64,000 bases of DNA from an uncultured Acetobacteraceae bacterium (GCA_903895595.1 CAITUP010000091.1:1-64000), one strand, 5' to 3'. Shown: positions 52,906 to 61,031, counted from the first letter of the stretch. Notes: generated by a model from the letters alone, not told the origin. Numbers and translations are program-made.

Positions 52906-55267
52906 TGTTCCCGACCGTGCCGCGCATGCGCGGGTCCTACTCCAGGCTATCGATGCGCTTCCAAACATAGGCACCGAGGGTCTGCCCGGCGTCTATCTTG
53001 AAGTCAAAAGTCGGCCCAACCAGCGGCTGAAGAGGGATAGTCTGGATTCGAGCTCTATCACGTTGTTGCGATACGAATCTGGAATAGATAGCGGGGGCGC
53101 CACAGACTCTGCCACATTATTCGCGACTGCCAAAGGTGTCGCCAACCTACGCAAAAAGGTTACAGAGTTTGAGACCAAAGACAATCGTGACCGCGAAAAA
53201 AATGGCGCAATTGTTCCCGGTAGGCCAAGGAATGCTGACTTGGTGCAAAGTCTCGCCGCGCTCACCGAAGCGGGCCTGCGAGCGTTATGGCGTGGTCCGC
53301 AGGACAAGTTCCCGAATGACGACGGGCCTGTGCATTGGGAAATTTGGTTGCGGCCCGAGGAGGTGAATCGATTCGTCGAACAGGCGGCGGCCTATGGCAT
53401 AAACATTGGAAGCGATCGCCTGACTTTTCCGGAGGATACGGTCGTGCTCGGCCAAGGCACACGCGATAATCTCGCACTGGCCGTGCGACGGCTGGCCGGT
53501 GTCCGGGCCCTGGCAGCGCCAGCGGTAACCGCGGACTTCTTCGACAGCCTCGACGTACAGGAGCAAGCCGCTTGGGTCGCCGAGCTTGCGCAGCGCACGA
53601 CCTATCCATCGGCGGCCGACACGGGCTTTGTTACGCTTCTCGACACAGGCGTTAGCCGTGCGCACCCGTTGATTATGCCCGTACTGAACGCCGAAGACCG
53701 CCATGCAGCGGAGCCCGCCTGGGGCGTGGAGGATACCAAGGGGCATGGTACGCAGCTGGCGGGCTTGGCATTATTCGGCGATCTCACGACCCCACTACAG
53801 ATTATACAGCCCGTGGCGATCCGCAATCGCCTCGAGTCCGTGAAGCTGCTACCGGACGCTGGCACTAATCCGCATGATATGCTCGGCGCGATCACGCGCC
53901 GCGCGATCGATATGGTAGAAGTAACGGATCGGCGGCGAACGTTTACCATGGCGGCAACTACCGACGATGACACACCCCACGATGGGGCGCCAACCTCTTG
54001 GTCGGCGGAAATGGATAAGCTTGCAGCGGGTGTGTCGGGTGACGTCAAGATCAAGCGCCTGTTTTTGATTTCGGCTGGCAACACCGACAATTTCAACTTC
54101 GGCAGCGGTAACTATCTCGATCATTGTGACCATGAAGACAATGAGATTCAATCCCCTGCCCAGGCCTGGAATCCGCTTTGCATTGGTGCATTCACAGAAA
54201 AAACGACGCTACCCTCCCGCGAAGCGTTGACACCGGTTGCGCCGATGGGCGACCTGTCTCCCTCGTCCCGCACTGCATCATGGTCGTCGCATTGGCCCCT
54301 CAAGCCTGATGTCGTGCTGGAAGGCGGCAACTGGGCGGCTGGTGTCGTGCCTCCGCCACTGCGCCACGGCTGGCTGTCGCTCTTGACGACCCATCACAAC
54401 TATCCGCAACGATCCTTCTGCTTCAGCCATGATACAAGCGCGGCGACGGCCCTTGCTGCCAAGCAAATAACTGAGCTTTGGTCGGATTATCCGTCGTTGT
54501 GGCCCGAGACGATCAGGGGCATCTATGTCGCCTCGGCGCGCTGGACGGATCAGATGAAGTCCCACCTACCCGTCAAACCACAAAAGGCGGATTTCGTCCG
54601 ATTGTTCAGGCGTTATGGATACGGCGTCCCTAATCTCGAGCGCGCGCGGCGGAGTGCCTCAAACGCACTGACATTGATCGTTCAGGACGTGATTACACCC
54701 TATGGCCTATCTCAAAAAACCGACGGCGACATATACAACGAGATGCGGCTATTTACCCTGCCCTGGCCTGTGGAGGAACTACGCAAACTCGGCACTGCGC
54801 AGGTGACGCTGAGGGTGGCGTTGAGTTCGTTTGTCTCACCCAACCCGTCCGAGGCCTCCCGCGGGTCCAGGTATCGCTACGCTTCGCATAATCTCCGGTT
54901 CAAGCTCAACAGGGCGGACGAGAATGAGCAGCAATTTATAGCCCGCATCAGCAAGACGGCGGAACCTGTTGGCGTTCAAAGCAATGAAGACGATCTTTGG
55001 GACTTCGGGAGCGGCCGCCGTGACGTCGGCTCTCTTCACATCGATCAACTAACGTGCAGGGCGTCTGACCTCGCACGCCGCAACCTTCTGGCGGTGCACC
55101 CGGTTGCCGGCTGGTGGAAAGCCAAGTCCCGGCTGCGCGACGGGCTTCCGAGTGTCCGATTTGCGCTGATTATTGAGATCGACGCGCATGAAGTCGAAGC
55201 CGAGCTCTATGCCGAGGTCCAGTTACACGTCGCAAACATGGCCACGACCCAAGTGATCGCGGGCTGA
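52814..55267 (+). CDS. ietS: Subtilisin-like serine protease (S8) of an IetAS-type defence pair (IetS-like)
   Basis: 817 aa from ATG 52814 (MPRDLLHFLLMELGKPYPFQ), with GGAAGGGG upstream; the frame is open slightly earlier but the family begins here. The S8 triad is complete: Asp277 in LLDTGVSRAHP, His311 in TKGHGTQLAGLA, Ser542 in HDTSAATALAAK, plus the oxyanion Asn423 in ISAGN. An N-terminal domain (about 1-265) with PGVYLEVKSRPN and a C-terminal beta-type region (about 600-817) flank the protease. There is no signal peptide, so it acts in the cytosol, presumably gated by the upstream ATPase when a phage or plasmid is sensed. It is cotranscribed with the ATPase gene, overlapping it by 92 bases. 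Confidence 0.87.
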   Translation: MPRDLLHFLLMELGKPYPFQAKGGGGRPPSDVPDRAAHARVLLQAIDALPNIGTEGLPGVYLEVKSRPNQRLKRDSLDSSSITLLRYESGIDSGGATDSATLFATAKGVANLRKKVTEFETKDNRDREKNGAIVPGRPRNADLVQSLAALTEAGLRALWRGPQDKFPNDDGPVHWEIWLRPEEVNRFVEQAAAYGINIGSDRLTFPEDTVVLGQGTRDNLALAVRRLAGVRALAAPAVTADFFDSLDVQEQAAWVAELAQRTTYPSAADTGFVTLLDTGVSRAHPLIMPVLNAEDRHAAEPAWGVEDTKGHGTQLAGLALFGDLTTPLQIIQPVAIRNRLESVKLLPDAGTNPHDMLGAITRRAIDMVEVTDRRRTFTMAATTDDDTPHDGAPTSWSAEMDKLAAGVSGDVKIKRLFLISAGNTDNFNFGSGNYLDHCDHEDNEIQSPAQAWNPLCIGAFTEKTTLPSREALTPVAPMGDLSPSSRTASWSSHWPLKPDVVLEGGNWAAGVVPPPLRHGWLSLLTTHHNYPQRSFCFSHDTSAATALAAKQITELWSDYPSLWPETIRGIYVASARWTDQMKSHLPVKPQKADFVRLFRRYGYGVPNLERARRSASNALTLIVQDVITPYGLSQKTDGDIYNEMRLFTLPWPVEELRKLGTAQVTLRVALSSFVSPNPSEASRGSRYRYASHNLRFKLNRADENEQQFIARISKTAEPVGVQSNEDDLWDFGSGRRDVGSLHIDQLTCRASDLARRNLLAVHPVAGWWKAKSRLRDGLPSVRFALIIEIDAHEVEAELYAEVQLHVANMATTQVIAG

Positions 55268-55476
55268 GGGTCCGTGGCTGGTTTGGCGTTGCGATAGACT
55301 CATCTGTCTCACGGGTAGTGCGCATGCGGCGCACCACCCTCAGCCTGCCGATCGCCGCCTTCCTTCAAAATACTCTCATCGTTGAGGTAATGCCGCCACA
55401 AACAGGCGATTTTGAATCGTCCAGATTGGTCGCACCTATCGACCGCCGCCGGCGTGTACCATATCGGTCCCGAGGT

Positions 55477-55818
55477 TTATGCCCGCCCCCCAGCCGCACC
55501 CAACCGAGCCGCCATCCACCGCTTGGTCCCAAACACCCCGGCCAGCAGACCGGGCACATAAAGGTCCGCGTCCAACGCCGGCCAATGCAACCCTAACCCG
55601 GTAGCGCCGATCTCGATGACCGAAAGTTCGCTCGGCTTCCCGTTTTCCAGCCCCTGCGCCATATGCGGCGGAAACATCAACTCCAATCCATTATCCAGAC
55701 TGACCACGATTCGCCCGACACGCCGGTCGTAACGGGCGGCGACAGCCTTCGGATGATGGCGGGTTTCCTCGTCCATCCGTGCTTCGGCGGCGAAGCGGTC
55801 TTCCTGAGTAATCGCCAT
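55477..55818 (-). CDS. DUF2442-family protein
   Basis: 113 aa from ATG 55818 (MAITQEDRFAAEARMDEETR), with GGAGGCGATAC upstream. The core RIVVSLDNGLELMFPPHMA, VIEIGATGLGLHWPALDADL and YVPGLLAGVFG is the DUF2442 fold, often the antitoxin-like partner of a DUF4160 protein in toxin-antitoxin pairs. No DUF4160 gene is beside it, so here it stands alone. It follows the IetAS pair in the opposite orientation, 209 bases from its end; that gap shows no gene. Confidence 0.75.
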   Translation of the reverse strand: MAITQEDRFAAEARMDEETRHHPKAVAARYDRRVGRIVVSLDNGLELMFPPHMAQGLENGKPSELSVIEIGATGLGLHWPALDADLYVPGLLAGVFGTKRWMAARLGAAGGRA

Positions 55819-55944
55819 GTATCGCCTCCCATCCGCCGCACAGAGCAGTCTTACCAACCGTTGGCATCATCGACCCGACGATCTCCTGGGACCGAAGGGT
55901 ATTGAAATAACGCCGCATTTTATCGATGCCTCATTGGACGGAGT

Positions 55945-55970
55945 TGGTCGGGTCAAGCCCGACCATGACG
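55945..55970. repeat. Dispersed palindrome, single unit
   Basis: TGGTCGGGTCAAGCCCGACC and flanks, same arm sequence as the hyf operon elements, between the DUF2442 gene and the enolase-superfamily pair. Confidence 0.7.
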
Positions 55971-56108
55971 GGGTGGTGGCAGCAACCGTCCGCATCCTCG
56001 TTCGAAACCGCGCCGATAGAAACCCAACCGCTCAGGTTTGTCACCCACCCCGATCTGGTCACACCACCCCCAATGCCCCACAATCCCTCCAACCAGAGAG
56101 GGAACCCC

Positions 56109-57221
56109 ATGAAAATCACCGCCGTCGAAACCAGCCTCACCCGCATCCCCTTCGACATGGGCGCCAAGCCGGTGTCTTTCGGCGGCGTCGGCTGGCAATA
56201 CATGCACACCCTCTGGATCCGCATCGTCACCGACCAGGGGATCGAGGGCTGGGGCGAGGGCTTCGGCCACGCCTGTGTCGCCGCCACCAAAACCGCGTTC
56301 GACACCCAGATTGCCCCCGCGATCCTCGGCCAGGACGCGCGCGACATCGCCGGCATCCGCCAGCGCCTATCCAAAACCCTGCATCTGTTCGGCCGCAACG
56401 GCCCGCACATCTTCGGCCTGTCCGGCCTGGACATGGCGCTGTGGGACATCGCGGGGAAGGCCGCCAACATGCCGCTCTGGCGCCTCTGGGGCGGCACGCC
56501 GGCCGAATCGCTCCCCACCTACGCCAGCCTGCTGCGCTACGGCGCCCCCGATCTGGTCGCCGCCGCCTGCAAACGCGCCGTCGCCCAAGGCTACCGCGAC
56601 ATCAAGCTCCATGAAATCGAGCTCCCCATGATCCGCGCCGCTCGGGAGGCCATCGGCCCCGACGTCAGGCTCATGGTCGACTGCAACTGCCCCTGGACCG
56701 TCCGCCAAGCCACCGACATGGCCGTCGCCTTGCGCGACCTGAACCTGACCTGGCTGGAGGAACCCGTCTGGCCGCCCGAGGATCACGCCGGCCTCGCCCA
56801 GGTCCGCGCGGAGGGTATTCCCATCTCGGCCGGAGAAAACGCCGGCGGCCTGCACGATTTCAAATCCCAGTTCGACCACGGCGCGCTGGATATCGCGCAG
56901 CCGAGCGTCACGAAGATCGGGGGTCCTTCGGCGATGATGGAGATCGCGGCTTTGGCCAAGGCGTACGGAGTCCGCTTCGTCCCCCACAACGCCTATTTCG
57001 GCGCCGGCTACCTCGCGTCCCTGAACCTGAACACCGCCTTCGCCCCGGATGCCCCGTTCGAGCGTTTATTCATCGATCTCGAAGCCAGCCCGTACCACGA
57101 CATGGTCGTCGCGAAGAACGGCCGCTCCACCGTCCCCACCGCGCCCGGCCTCGGCCGCGACCCCGACCAGGAAATCCTCGCCCGCTACCGCCAGGGCGAC
57201 GTCACCATCCACCGCGCCTGA
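56109..57221 (+). CDS. Enolase-superfamily enzyme 1 (mandelate racemase/muconate lactonizing type)
   Basis: 370-aa TIM-barrel enzyme. ATG 56109 (MKITAVETSLTRIPFDMGAK) has AGAGAGGGAACCCC before it. The N-terminal capping domain ends near residue 120, then the metal ligands DCN (Asp), EEP (Glu) and GEN (Glu) follow, with KLHE as the first base strand and HNAYFGAGYLASL holding the second-side histidine. This His/Lys pattern fits the mandelate-racemase subgroup, which abstracts a proton from sugar-acid or related carboxylates. It is followed 17 bases later by a second member, so the two probably work on related substrates. Function not assignable further. Confidence 0.85.
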   Translation: MKITAVETSLTRIPFDMGAKPVSFGGVGWQYMHTLWIRIVTDQGIEGWGEGFGHACVAATKTAFDTQIAPAILGQDARDIAGIRQRLSKTLHLFGRNGPHIFGLSGLDMALWDIAGKAANMPLWRLWGGTPAESLPTYASLLRYGAPDLVAAACKRAVAQGYRDIKLHEIELPMIRAAREAIGPDVRLMVDCNCPWTVRQATDMAVALRDLNLTWLEEPVWPPEDHAGLAQVRAEGIPISAGENAGGLHDFKSQFDHGALDIAQPSVTKIGGPSAMMEIAALAKAYGVRFVPHNAYFGAGYLASLNLNTAFAPDAPFERLFIDLEASPYHDMVVAKNGRSTVPTAPGLGRDPDQEILARYRQGDVTIHRA

Positions 57222-57238
57222 ATCAACGGAGACCCCCC

Positions 57239-58327
57239 ATGAAAATCACCCGCCTCCGCACCCAGGTCGTCCACCTCCCCATCGACCCGCCGATCCTGAC
57301 CGCCATCCTCGGCTCCCTCCGCTCCGCCGATTGCGTCCTGACCTTCCTCGACACCGACGAGGGCATCACCGGCGAGGGCCTGGTCTTCTCCATCAACAAC
57401 CGTCGCCTGCCGGTCATTCACGAGATGATCCGCCAGCTCGGAGACCTCGTCGTCGGGATGGACCCGCGCATCGGCGGCAGCCTGAATGCCAAAGCCTGGA
57501 AGGAACTGAATTTCCTTGGGTATGAGGGCGTGTCGATCGTCGGCCTCGCCGCCATCGACAACGCGCTTTGGGACCTGCGCGGCAAAGCCGCCGGCCTGAA
57601 CGTCGCCCATCTGATCGGCGCCTGCCGCACCGCCCAACCCACCTACGCCTCCGGCGGCCTTTGGCTCGCCTCCTCGATCGATGCGCTGCAAAAGGAAGCG
57701 GCCGGCTTCGTCAAACGCGGCTTCAAGGCCATGAAAACCCGCGTCGGCCCGACCGCCCCCGAGAAAATGGTCGAACGCGTCGCCGCCGTGCGCGAAGCCA
57801 TCGGCCCCGACATCGGCCTCATGGTCGACGCCAACCAGCAAATGTCCGTCAAACAGGCCATCCGCATCGGCCGCATGATGGAAGACCTCAACCTGACCTG
57901 GTTCGAGGAACCCGTCATCTGCCACGACCATGAAGGCGAGGCCCAAATCGCCGCCGCGTTGGACACCCCCATCGCGTCCGGCGAAACCGTCTACACCCAC
58001 CGCGGCATCCACCAAATGCTGGAGGCTCGGTCCGCCGATATCCTGATGCCCGACCTGCAACGCATGGGCGGCCCGACCGAGTTCCTCAAAGCGGGGCACT
58101 TGTGCGAGGCCTATCACATCCCCTGCGCCTCGCATCTGTTCCCGGAAATGAGCCTCGCGCTGCTGGCATCGCTCCCCGGCGGGTACTATCTGGAACACAT
58201 GCCGTGGTTCGAATCCCTGTATCGCGAACACATCGAGCTGGACGCCGACGGCAATGCCATCGTCCCCGACCGGCCCGGCTGGGGCTTCAGCTTCGACCCG
58301 GCGGCGATCGCGCGGTTCAAGGATTGA
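57239..58327 (+). CDS. Enolase-superfamily enzyme 2
   Basis: 362 aa, paralogue of the preceding gene with a similar N-terminus (MKITRLRTQVVHLP) and start spacing (GGAGACCCCCC before ATG 57239). Metal ligands: DAN (Asp), EEP (Glu) and GET (Glu). The lysine strand reads MKTRVG instead of a KxK pair, and HLFPEMSLALLASL carries the C-terminal histidine. The two genes form a small catabolic operon, perhaps for an acid sugar or hydroxy-acid. The last 42 codons are repeated in a fragment at 59886-60012. An 18-bp TGTCGG-type element begins 21 bases after its stop. Confidence 0.85.
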   Translation: MKITRLRTQVVHLPIDPPILTAILGSLRSADCVLTFLDTDEGITGEGLVFSINNRRLPVIHEMIRQLGDLVVGMDPRIGGSLNAKAWKELNFLGYEGVSIVGLAAIDNALWDLRGKAAGLNVAHLIGACRTAQPTYASGGLWLASSIDALQKEAAGFVKRGFKAMKTRVGPTAPEKMVERVAAVREAIGPDIGLMVDANQQMSVKQAIRIGRMMEDLNLTWFEEPVICHDHEGEAQIAAALDTPIASGETVYTHRGIHQMLEARSADILMPDLQRMGGPTEFLKAGHLCEAYHIPCASHLFPEMSLALLASLPGGYYLEHMPWFESLYREHIELDADGNAIVPDRPGWGFSFDPAAIARFKD

Positions 58328-58348
58328 ACGCCCAGACGTTAAGACGAG

Positions 58349-58366
58349 TGTCGGAAAATTTTACAC
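58349..58366 (+). promoter_or_regulatory. 18-bp upstream element, copy 1
   Basis: TGTCGGAAAATTTTACAC just after enolase gene 2. Identical to the copy at 58584; no good sigma-54 promoter lies at the matching distance downstream, so it may be orphan. Confidence 0.6.
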
Positions 58367-58583
58367 CTTGAATCGTCGTGCCTTCCTGGCGTCCCGCATG
58401 GGCCGAACTGCCCTTGCGGGGAAAGCGCGCGTCTTGCGCTGCAATGGCTTGATCTAACACGTTTAAAATAGGACCCCGGTCTGGCGCGCCAGACGAACGC
58501 CAGCGTCTGACCGATTGAGCGCGACAGGCCATCGGTTCGTAGGGCCGATTTCGCTTGTAATCCGGCATGAGACCCCAATCGGT

Positions 58584-58601
58584 TGTCGGAAAATTTTACA
58601 C
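58584..58601 (+). promoter_or_regulatory. 18-bp upstream element, copy 2 (PEP-CTERM gene 2)
   Basis: TGTCGGAAAATTTTACAC, 59 bases before the sigma-54 promoter at 58661. Position fits an enhancer-type site for a sigma-54 activator; PEP-CTERM systems are known to use a PrsK/PrsR-type two-component pair of that class. Confidence 0.75.
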
Positions 58602-58660
58602 ATTTCGATAAAATTGAATAACGTGAATAATTAAGGTATGTTTTACAACGCGGTGTCGCG

Positions 58661-58676
58661 CGGCACATGAATTGCT
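58661..58676 (+). promoter_or_regulatory. Sigma-54 promoter of PEP-CTERM gene 2
   Basis: CGGCACATGAATTGCT matches the -24/-12 consensus TGGCACGNNNNTTGCW at GGCAC and TTGCT with exact spacing, 80 bases before GTG 58756. Confidence 0.75.
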
Positions 58677-58755
58677 TGGCTTCTCCCCGAACCCTCCTTT
58701 AGACGAAATCGGCCGGTTCAAGCACGATTTCGTCCATGAATGGAGTGGGACCCCT

Positions 58756-59553
58756 GTGAGCAAAACCAGAGCTAATGCAATATGGCTGTATGGATTTACT
58801 GCCGTTGCCTGTGCCATCATCTTCGGAACAAGCGCCGGGCGTGCCGATGCCAGGCCGATCATTTCGGAAGATTTCAACCGCCCCAACAACACCACGATGA
58901 CCGGCCTCGCACCTGATCTCGCCAATCTTCCGGGCGGCGTCTTCAGTGTGAGCACCACCTTCTATCCGATGCAGACCCACGCCAATCAACTTCAGATCGG
59001 CGCTGACATCTCCCTGAATGTGCCGCTTGGCGCCTACGACGCCGGCTTGCTCCATATGTCGGCAGATGTTTCCTTGGACACGCTATTGGGATCGCTCGGA
59101 GGGAATAATCGGGGCGTCGGCTTGGGTTTTCAGCCCACTTCGAACGGCGGTTGGACGACATTTACGGGCCTGAAACTTACGCCCGATGGTTATTTGATGC
59201 TTCAATCGAACCAAATCAATCTGGGCGCTGTGTTCGTTGGTACGTCCAATAGCAGCACCTACCATCTTAGTTACGATGTCGATGTCGGTACGGGCGTTAT
59301 GAGCGCGATTTCGCTTCAGGGTATATCCGCCAACTTTTCCAGCCTTGTGACCGCCTCGGCTGGTCACAACTATTTTTCCGGCAACCCCTATGCCAGCGTG
59401 TTTGTCGGCGGGACGAACGCGGGCCAAATTGGCATTATCGACAACTTCGCCGTATCGGATTCCATCCCCGAGCCCGCGTCGTCGATATTGCTGGGATCCT
59501 CCATAGTGGGCCTGGGCGTTATGCGCCGCCGCGCACGCCGGCGGGCCTCATGA
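58756..59553 (+). CDS. PEP-CTERM sorting-domain protein 2
   Basis: 265-aa exported protein from GTG 58756 (GGAGTGGGACCCCT upstream); the earlier in-frame TTG at 58672 would lie on the promoter, so it is not used. Signal peptide KTRANAIWLYGFTAVACAII with a likely cut after GRADA. The body is a beta-rich domain (DFNRPNNTTMTGLAPDLANL, LLGSLGGNNRGVGLGFQPTS, FSGNPYASVFVGGTNAGQIG) of the concanavalin-like kind. The C-terminus is SIPEPASSILLGSSIVGLGV then RRRARRRAS: PEP, helix, basic tail for exosortase. It is transcribed from a sigma-54 promoter with an upstream 18-bp element. Confidence 0.88.
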   Translation: MSKTRANAIWLYGFTAVACAIIFGTSAGRADARPIISEDFNRPNNTTMTGLAPDLANLPGGVFSVSTTFYPMQTHANQLQIGADISLNVPLGAYDAGLLHMSADVSLDTLLGSLGGNNRGVGLGFQPTSNGGWTTFTGLKLTPDGYLMLQSNQINLGAVFVGTSNSSTYHLSYDVDVGTGVMSAISLQGISANFSSLVTASAGHNYFSGNPYASVFVGGTNAGQIGIIDNFAVSDSIPEPASSILLGSSIVGLGVMRRRARRRAS

Positions 59554-59668
59554 TTTGCTGCCGCCGCGTTTGAGTTCATAACGGTCTTGCCGTTACATTA
59601 CGTTATCGCGCCTATAATAACGGTTCGGTATCGTTGGTTATGTGAATTTCTTGAATTCCGCACCGATT

Positions 59669-59692
59669 GGGGCCGCTCCTTCGGACGGCCCC
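59669..59692 (+). terminator. Hairpin after PEP-CTERM gene 2
   Basis: GGGGCCG...CGGCCCC with an inner TCC-TTC-GGA pairing, about 115 bases after the stop; no U run follows. Confidence 0.5.
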
Positions 59693-59709
59693 GGACGAGT
59701 CATACTAGC

Positions 59710-59817
59710 CGTCCGAACCTTTGATTCATAGTCAGCGGTGCCCTGTCGTCATGCTGACCTGCGTCAGCATGACGAATTGGCACGGACCGGTGTGTCAATG
59801 GTGAGGGCGGCTGGTAT
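59710..59817. repeat. Interspersed palindromic repeat, short copy; gap 59554-59885
   Basis: Same ends as the long copy at 11716-11953 (CGTCCGAACCTTTGA... to GAGGGCGGCTG), with one perfect 12+4+12 palindrome at 59749-59776 in place of the longer centre. The rest of the 332-base gap after PEP-CTERM gene 2 holds only the hairpin at 59669 and A/T-rich sequence; no gene seen. Confidence 0.75.
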
Positions 59818-59885
59818 CAGTATTCAGAAACCAGCATGATCGTCGGAACACGTACAGTCTGGCGGGGGTCGCTCGGGTGTTTGCT

Positions 59886-60012
59886 GCCCTGGTTCGAATC
59901 CCTCTATCGCGAACACATCGAGTTGGACGCCGACGGCAACGCCATCGTCCCCGATCGCCCCGGCTGGGGCTTCAGCTTCGACCCGGCGGCGATCGCGCGG
60001 TTCCAGGATTAA
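59886..60012 (+). pseudogene. Duplicated 3' tail of enolase gene 2
   Basis: 127 bases nearly identical (about nine in ten bases) to 58201-58327, encoding PWFESLYREHIELDADGNAI to the stop, i.e. the last 42 codons of enolase gene 2. There is no start and no upstream domain, so it is a remnant. The differences are mostly third-position changes, so the duplication is not very recent or the copy was once functional. It is followed 117 bases later by a third 18-bp element, mirroring the arrangement after the intact gene. Confidence 0.85.
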
Positions 60013-60128
60013 TACCATCGACGGTTGCCGAACCACTCTTCGTCCACGGGCTTGTCGGATGAACCCGAGGTTGCGTCGGCGGAGAGTTTCGGTCGTCGGA
60101 CCGCGCGTTCGCCCTTTCCGCACAAAGA

Positions 60129-60145
60129 GTCGGAAAATTTTACAC
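60129..60145 (+). promoter_or_regulatory. 18-bp upstream element, copy 3 (17 bases, orphan)
   Basis: GTCGGAAAATTTTACAC after the enolase tail fragment; no sigma-54 promoter follows at about 60 bases. It overlaps the 3' side of the PEP-CTERM gene 3 terminator region. Confidence 0.55.
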
Positions 60146-60158
60146 TCCCGCGCATCTC

Positions 60159-60196
60159 AAAAAAAACGCCTGACGGGTTGATTAACCCGGTCAGGC
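60159..60196 (-). terminator. Rho-independent terminator of PEP-CTERM gene 3
   Basis: On the minus strand a GC-rich stem (GCCTGAC.GGGTT pairing, one bulge) is followed by eight T residues, 66 bases after the gene's stop. Classic intrinsic terminator. Confidence 0.9.
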
Positions 60197-60261
60197 GCCA
60201 AGACAATTAGGGCGATCGCCACTGTCCACGCACAAGCATGGACAGTGTGAGCGGCCGAAGG

Positions 60262-60900
60262 TTAGCCGCGGCGACGGCGAACCGCCCCAAGCCCCGCCAA
60301 ACCGAGGCCGAGCAGCGCCAAGCTCATGGGTTCCGGCGCGTCATAGGTGTAGATGATTTGGGTCGTGCCGCCGGCAGTAGCACTACCGCCAAAGAACAGG
60401 CCACCCGCCGAGGTGCCACTGTAATTGCCGGTGCCCACGACGACGCTATAGCTTTGGTTGGAACCGCCCGGAACCTCGAACGTCGAGAAATTGCCCGCAC
60501 CGACGAACGCATCGTACGTCGATGTACCCGTAATGCCAGGGAAGTTGTTGTTTCCCGACGCAGCGTTTCCGGAGAAAGGCCCAGCGGTCAGGGTCTGATT
60601 GACCACACTCAAAGGCGTGGTGATGGCGACCGGAATCGTCGCCTGCGCATTGGTGAACGCCAACGTCCCGGCCGTAGCGTTGAAGATGCCGACGTTGGCG
60701 GTCGCCGAGGACGTCACGATGATTTCGATCGACTGAAGCGTGCCGAGATTGCTGTCGAACGACGACAACGTGAAATTGTCGGTGAACGGAGCGGGGTTGA
60801 TCGCTGACGTGTGCGAGAAGGAAATCACGGCAGCGCGCGCCGGGACCGCCGCGAACGCCGCGACAGCCGAAAGGCACAAAAGCGTCTTTAACTTGGTCAT
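60262..60900 (-). CDS. PEP-CTERM sorting-domain protein 3, choice-of-anchor E-like
   Basis: 212 aa from ATG 60900 (MTKLKTLLCLSAVAAFAAVP) with AAGGG 8 bases upstream; six upstream codons are open. Signal cut likely after ARA. The N-terminal mature part, FSHTSAINPAPFTDNFTLSS then FDSNLGTLQSIEIIVTSSAT, resembles the choice-of-anchor E domain; the remainder is a Gly/Thr/Ser-rich beta domain. The C-terminus is APEPMSLALLGLGLAGLGAV then RRRRG. It has its own sigma-54 promoter (60935), 18-bp element (61014) and terminator (60159), a complete monocistronic unit. Probably an exported extracellular-matrix or surface protein. Confidence 0.9.
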   Translation of the reverse strand: MTKLKTLLCLSAVAAFAAVPARAAVISFSHTSAINPAPFTDNFTLSSFDSNLGTLQSIEIIVTSSATANVGIFNATAGTLAFTNAQATIPVAITTPLSVVNQTLTAGPFSGNAASGNNNFPGITGTSTYDAFVGAGNFSTFEVPGGSNQSYSVVVGTGNYSGTSAGGLFFGGSATAGGTTQIIYTYDAPEPMSLALLGLGLAGLGAVRRRRG

Positions 60901-60934
60901 CCGAGTAGCCCTTATCAATTGCCTGATCCTACAT

Positions 60935-60951
60935 TAGCAAATCACGTGCCA
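60935..60951 (-). promoter_or_regulatory. Sigma-54 promoter of PEP-CTERM gene 3
   Basis: On the minus strand TGGCACGTGATTTGCTA, a perfect match to TGGCACGNNNNTTGCW, 35 bases before ATG 60900. The remaining part of 60919-61335 shows only the 18-bp element and no convincing gene. Confidence 0.88.
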
Positions 60952-61013
60952 ATATCAAAAATGGTGTTTTATCAGTTGGTTAAAAGTTCTCGTCCGGCCT
61001 GATTTTGAGAGGA

Positions 61014-61031
61014 GTGTAAAATTTTCCGACA
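61014..61031 (-). promoter_or_regulatory. 18-bp upstream element, copy 4 (PEP-CTERM gene 3)
   Basis: Minus-strand TGTCGGAAAATTTTACAC, 62 bases upstream of the sigma-54 promoter; the same sequence and nearly the same distance as for PEP-CTERM gene 2. Confidence 0.8.

Larger units (their letters stand above)
58328..58755. other. Regulatory gap upstream of PEP-CTERM gene 2
   Basis: 428 bases without a gene. It holds two copies of the 18-bp element (58349 and 58584) and a sigma-54 promoter (58661). The middle (58380-58560) shows an inverted segment TCTGGCGCGCCAGA and no open frame with family character. Confidence 0.6.

Noticed and set aside
55318-55596. Small plus-strand gene between the S8 protease and the DUF2442 gene
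   Set aside because: Basic, Pro/Arg-rich composition with no motif; largely antisense to the DUF2442 gene.
60129-61031. The two inverted 18-bp elements as terminal repeats of an insertion sequence around PEP-CTERM gene 3
   Set aside because: There is no transposase and no target duplication, and the same 18-mer stands at the same distance from a sigma-54 promoter at PEP-CTERM gene 2, so a regulatory role explains it better.
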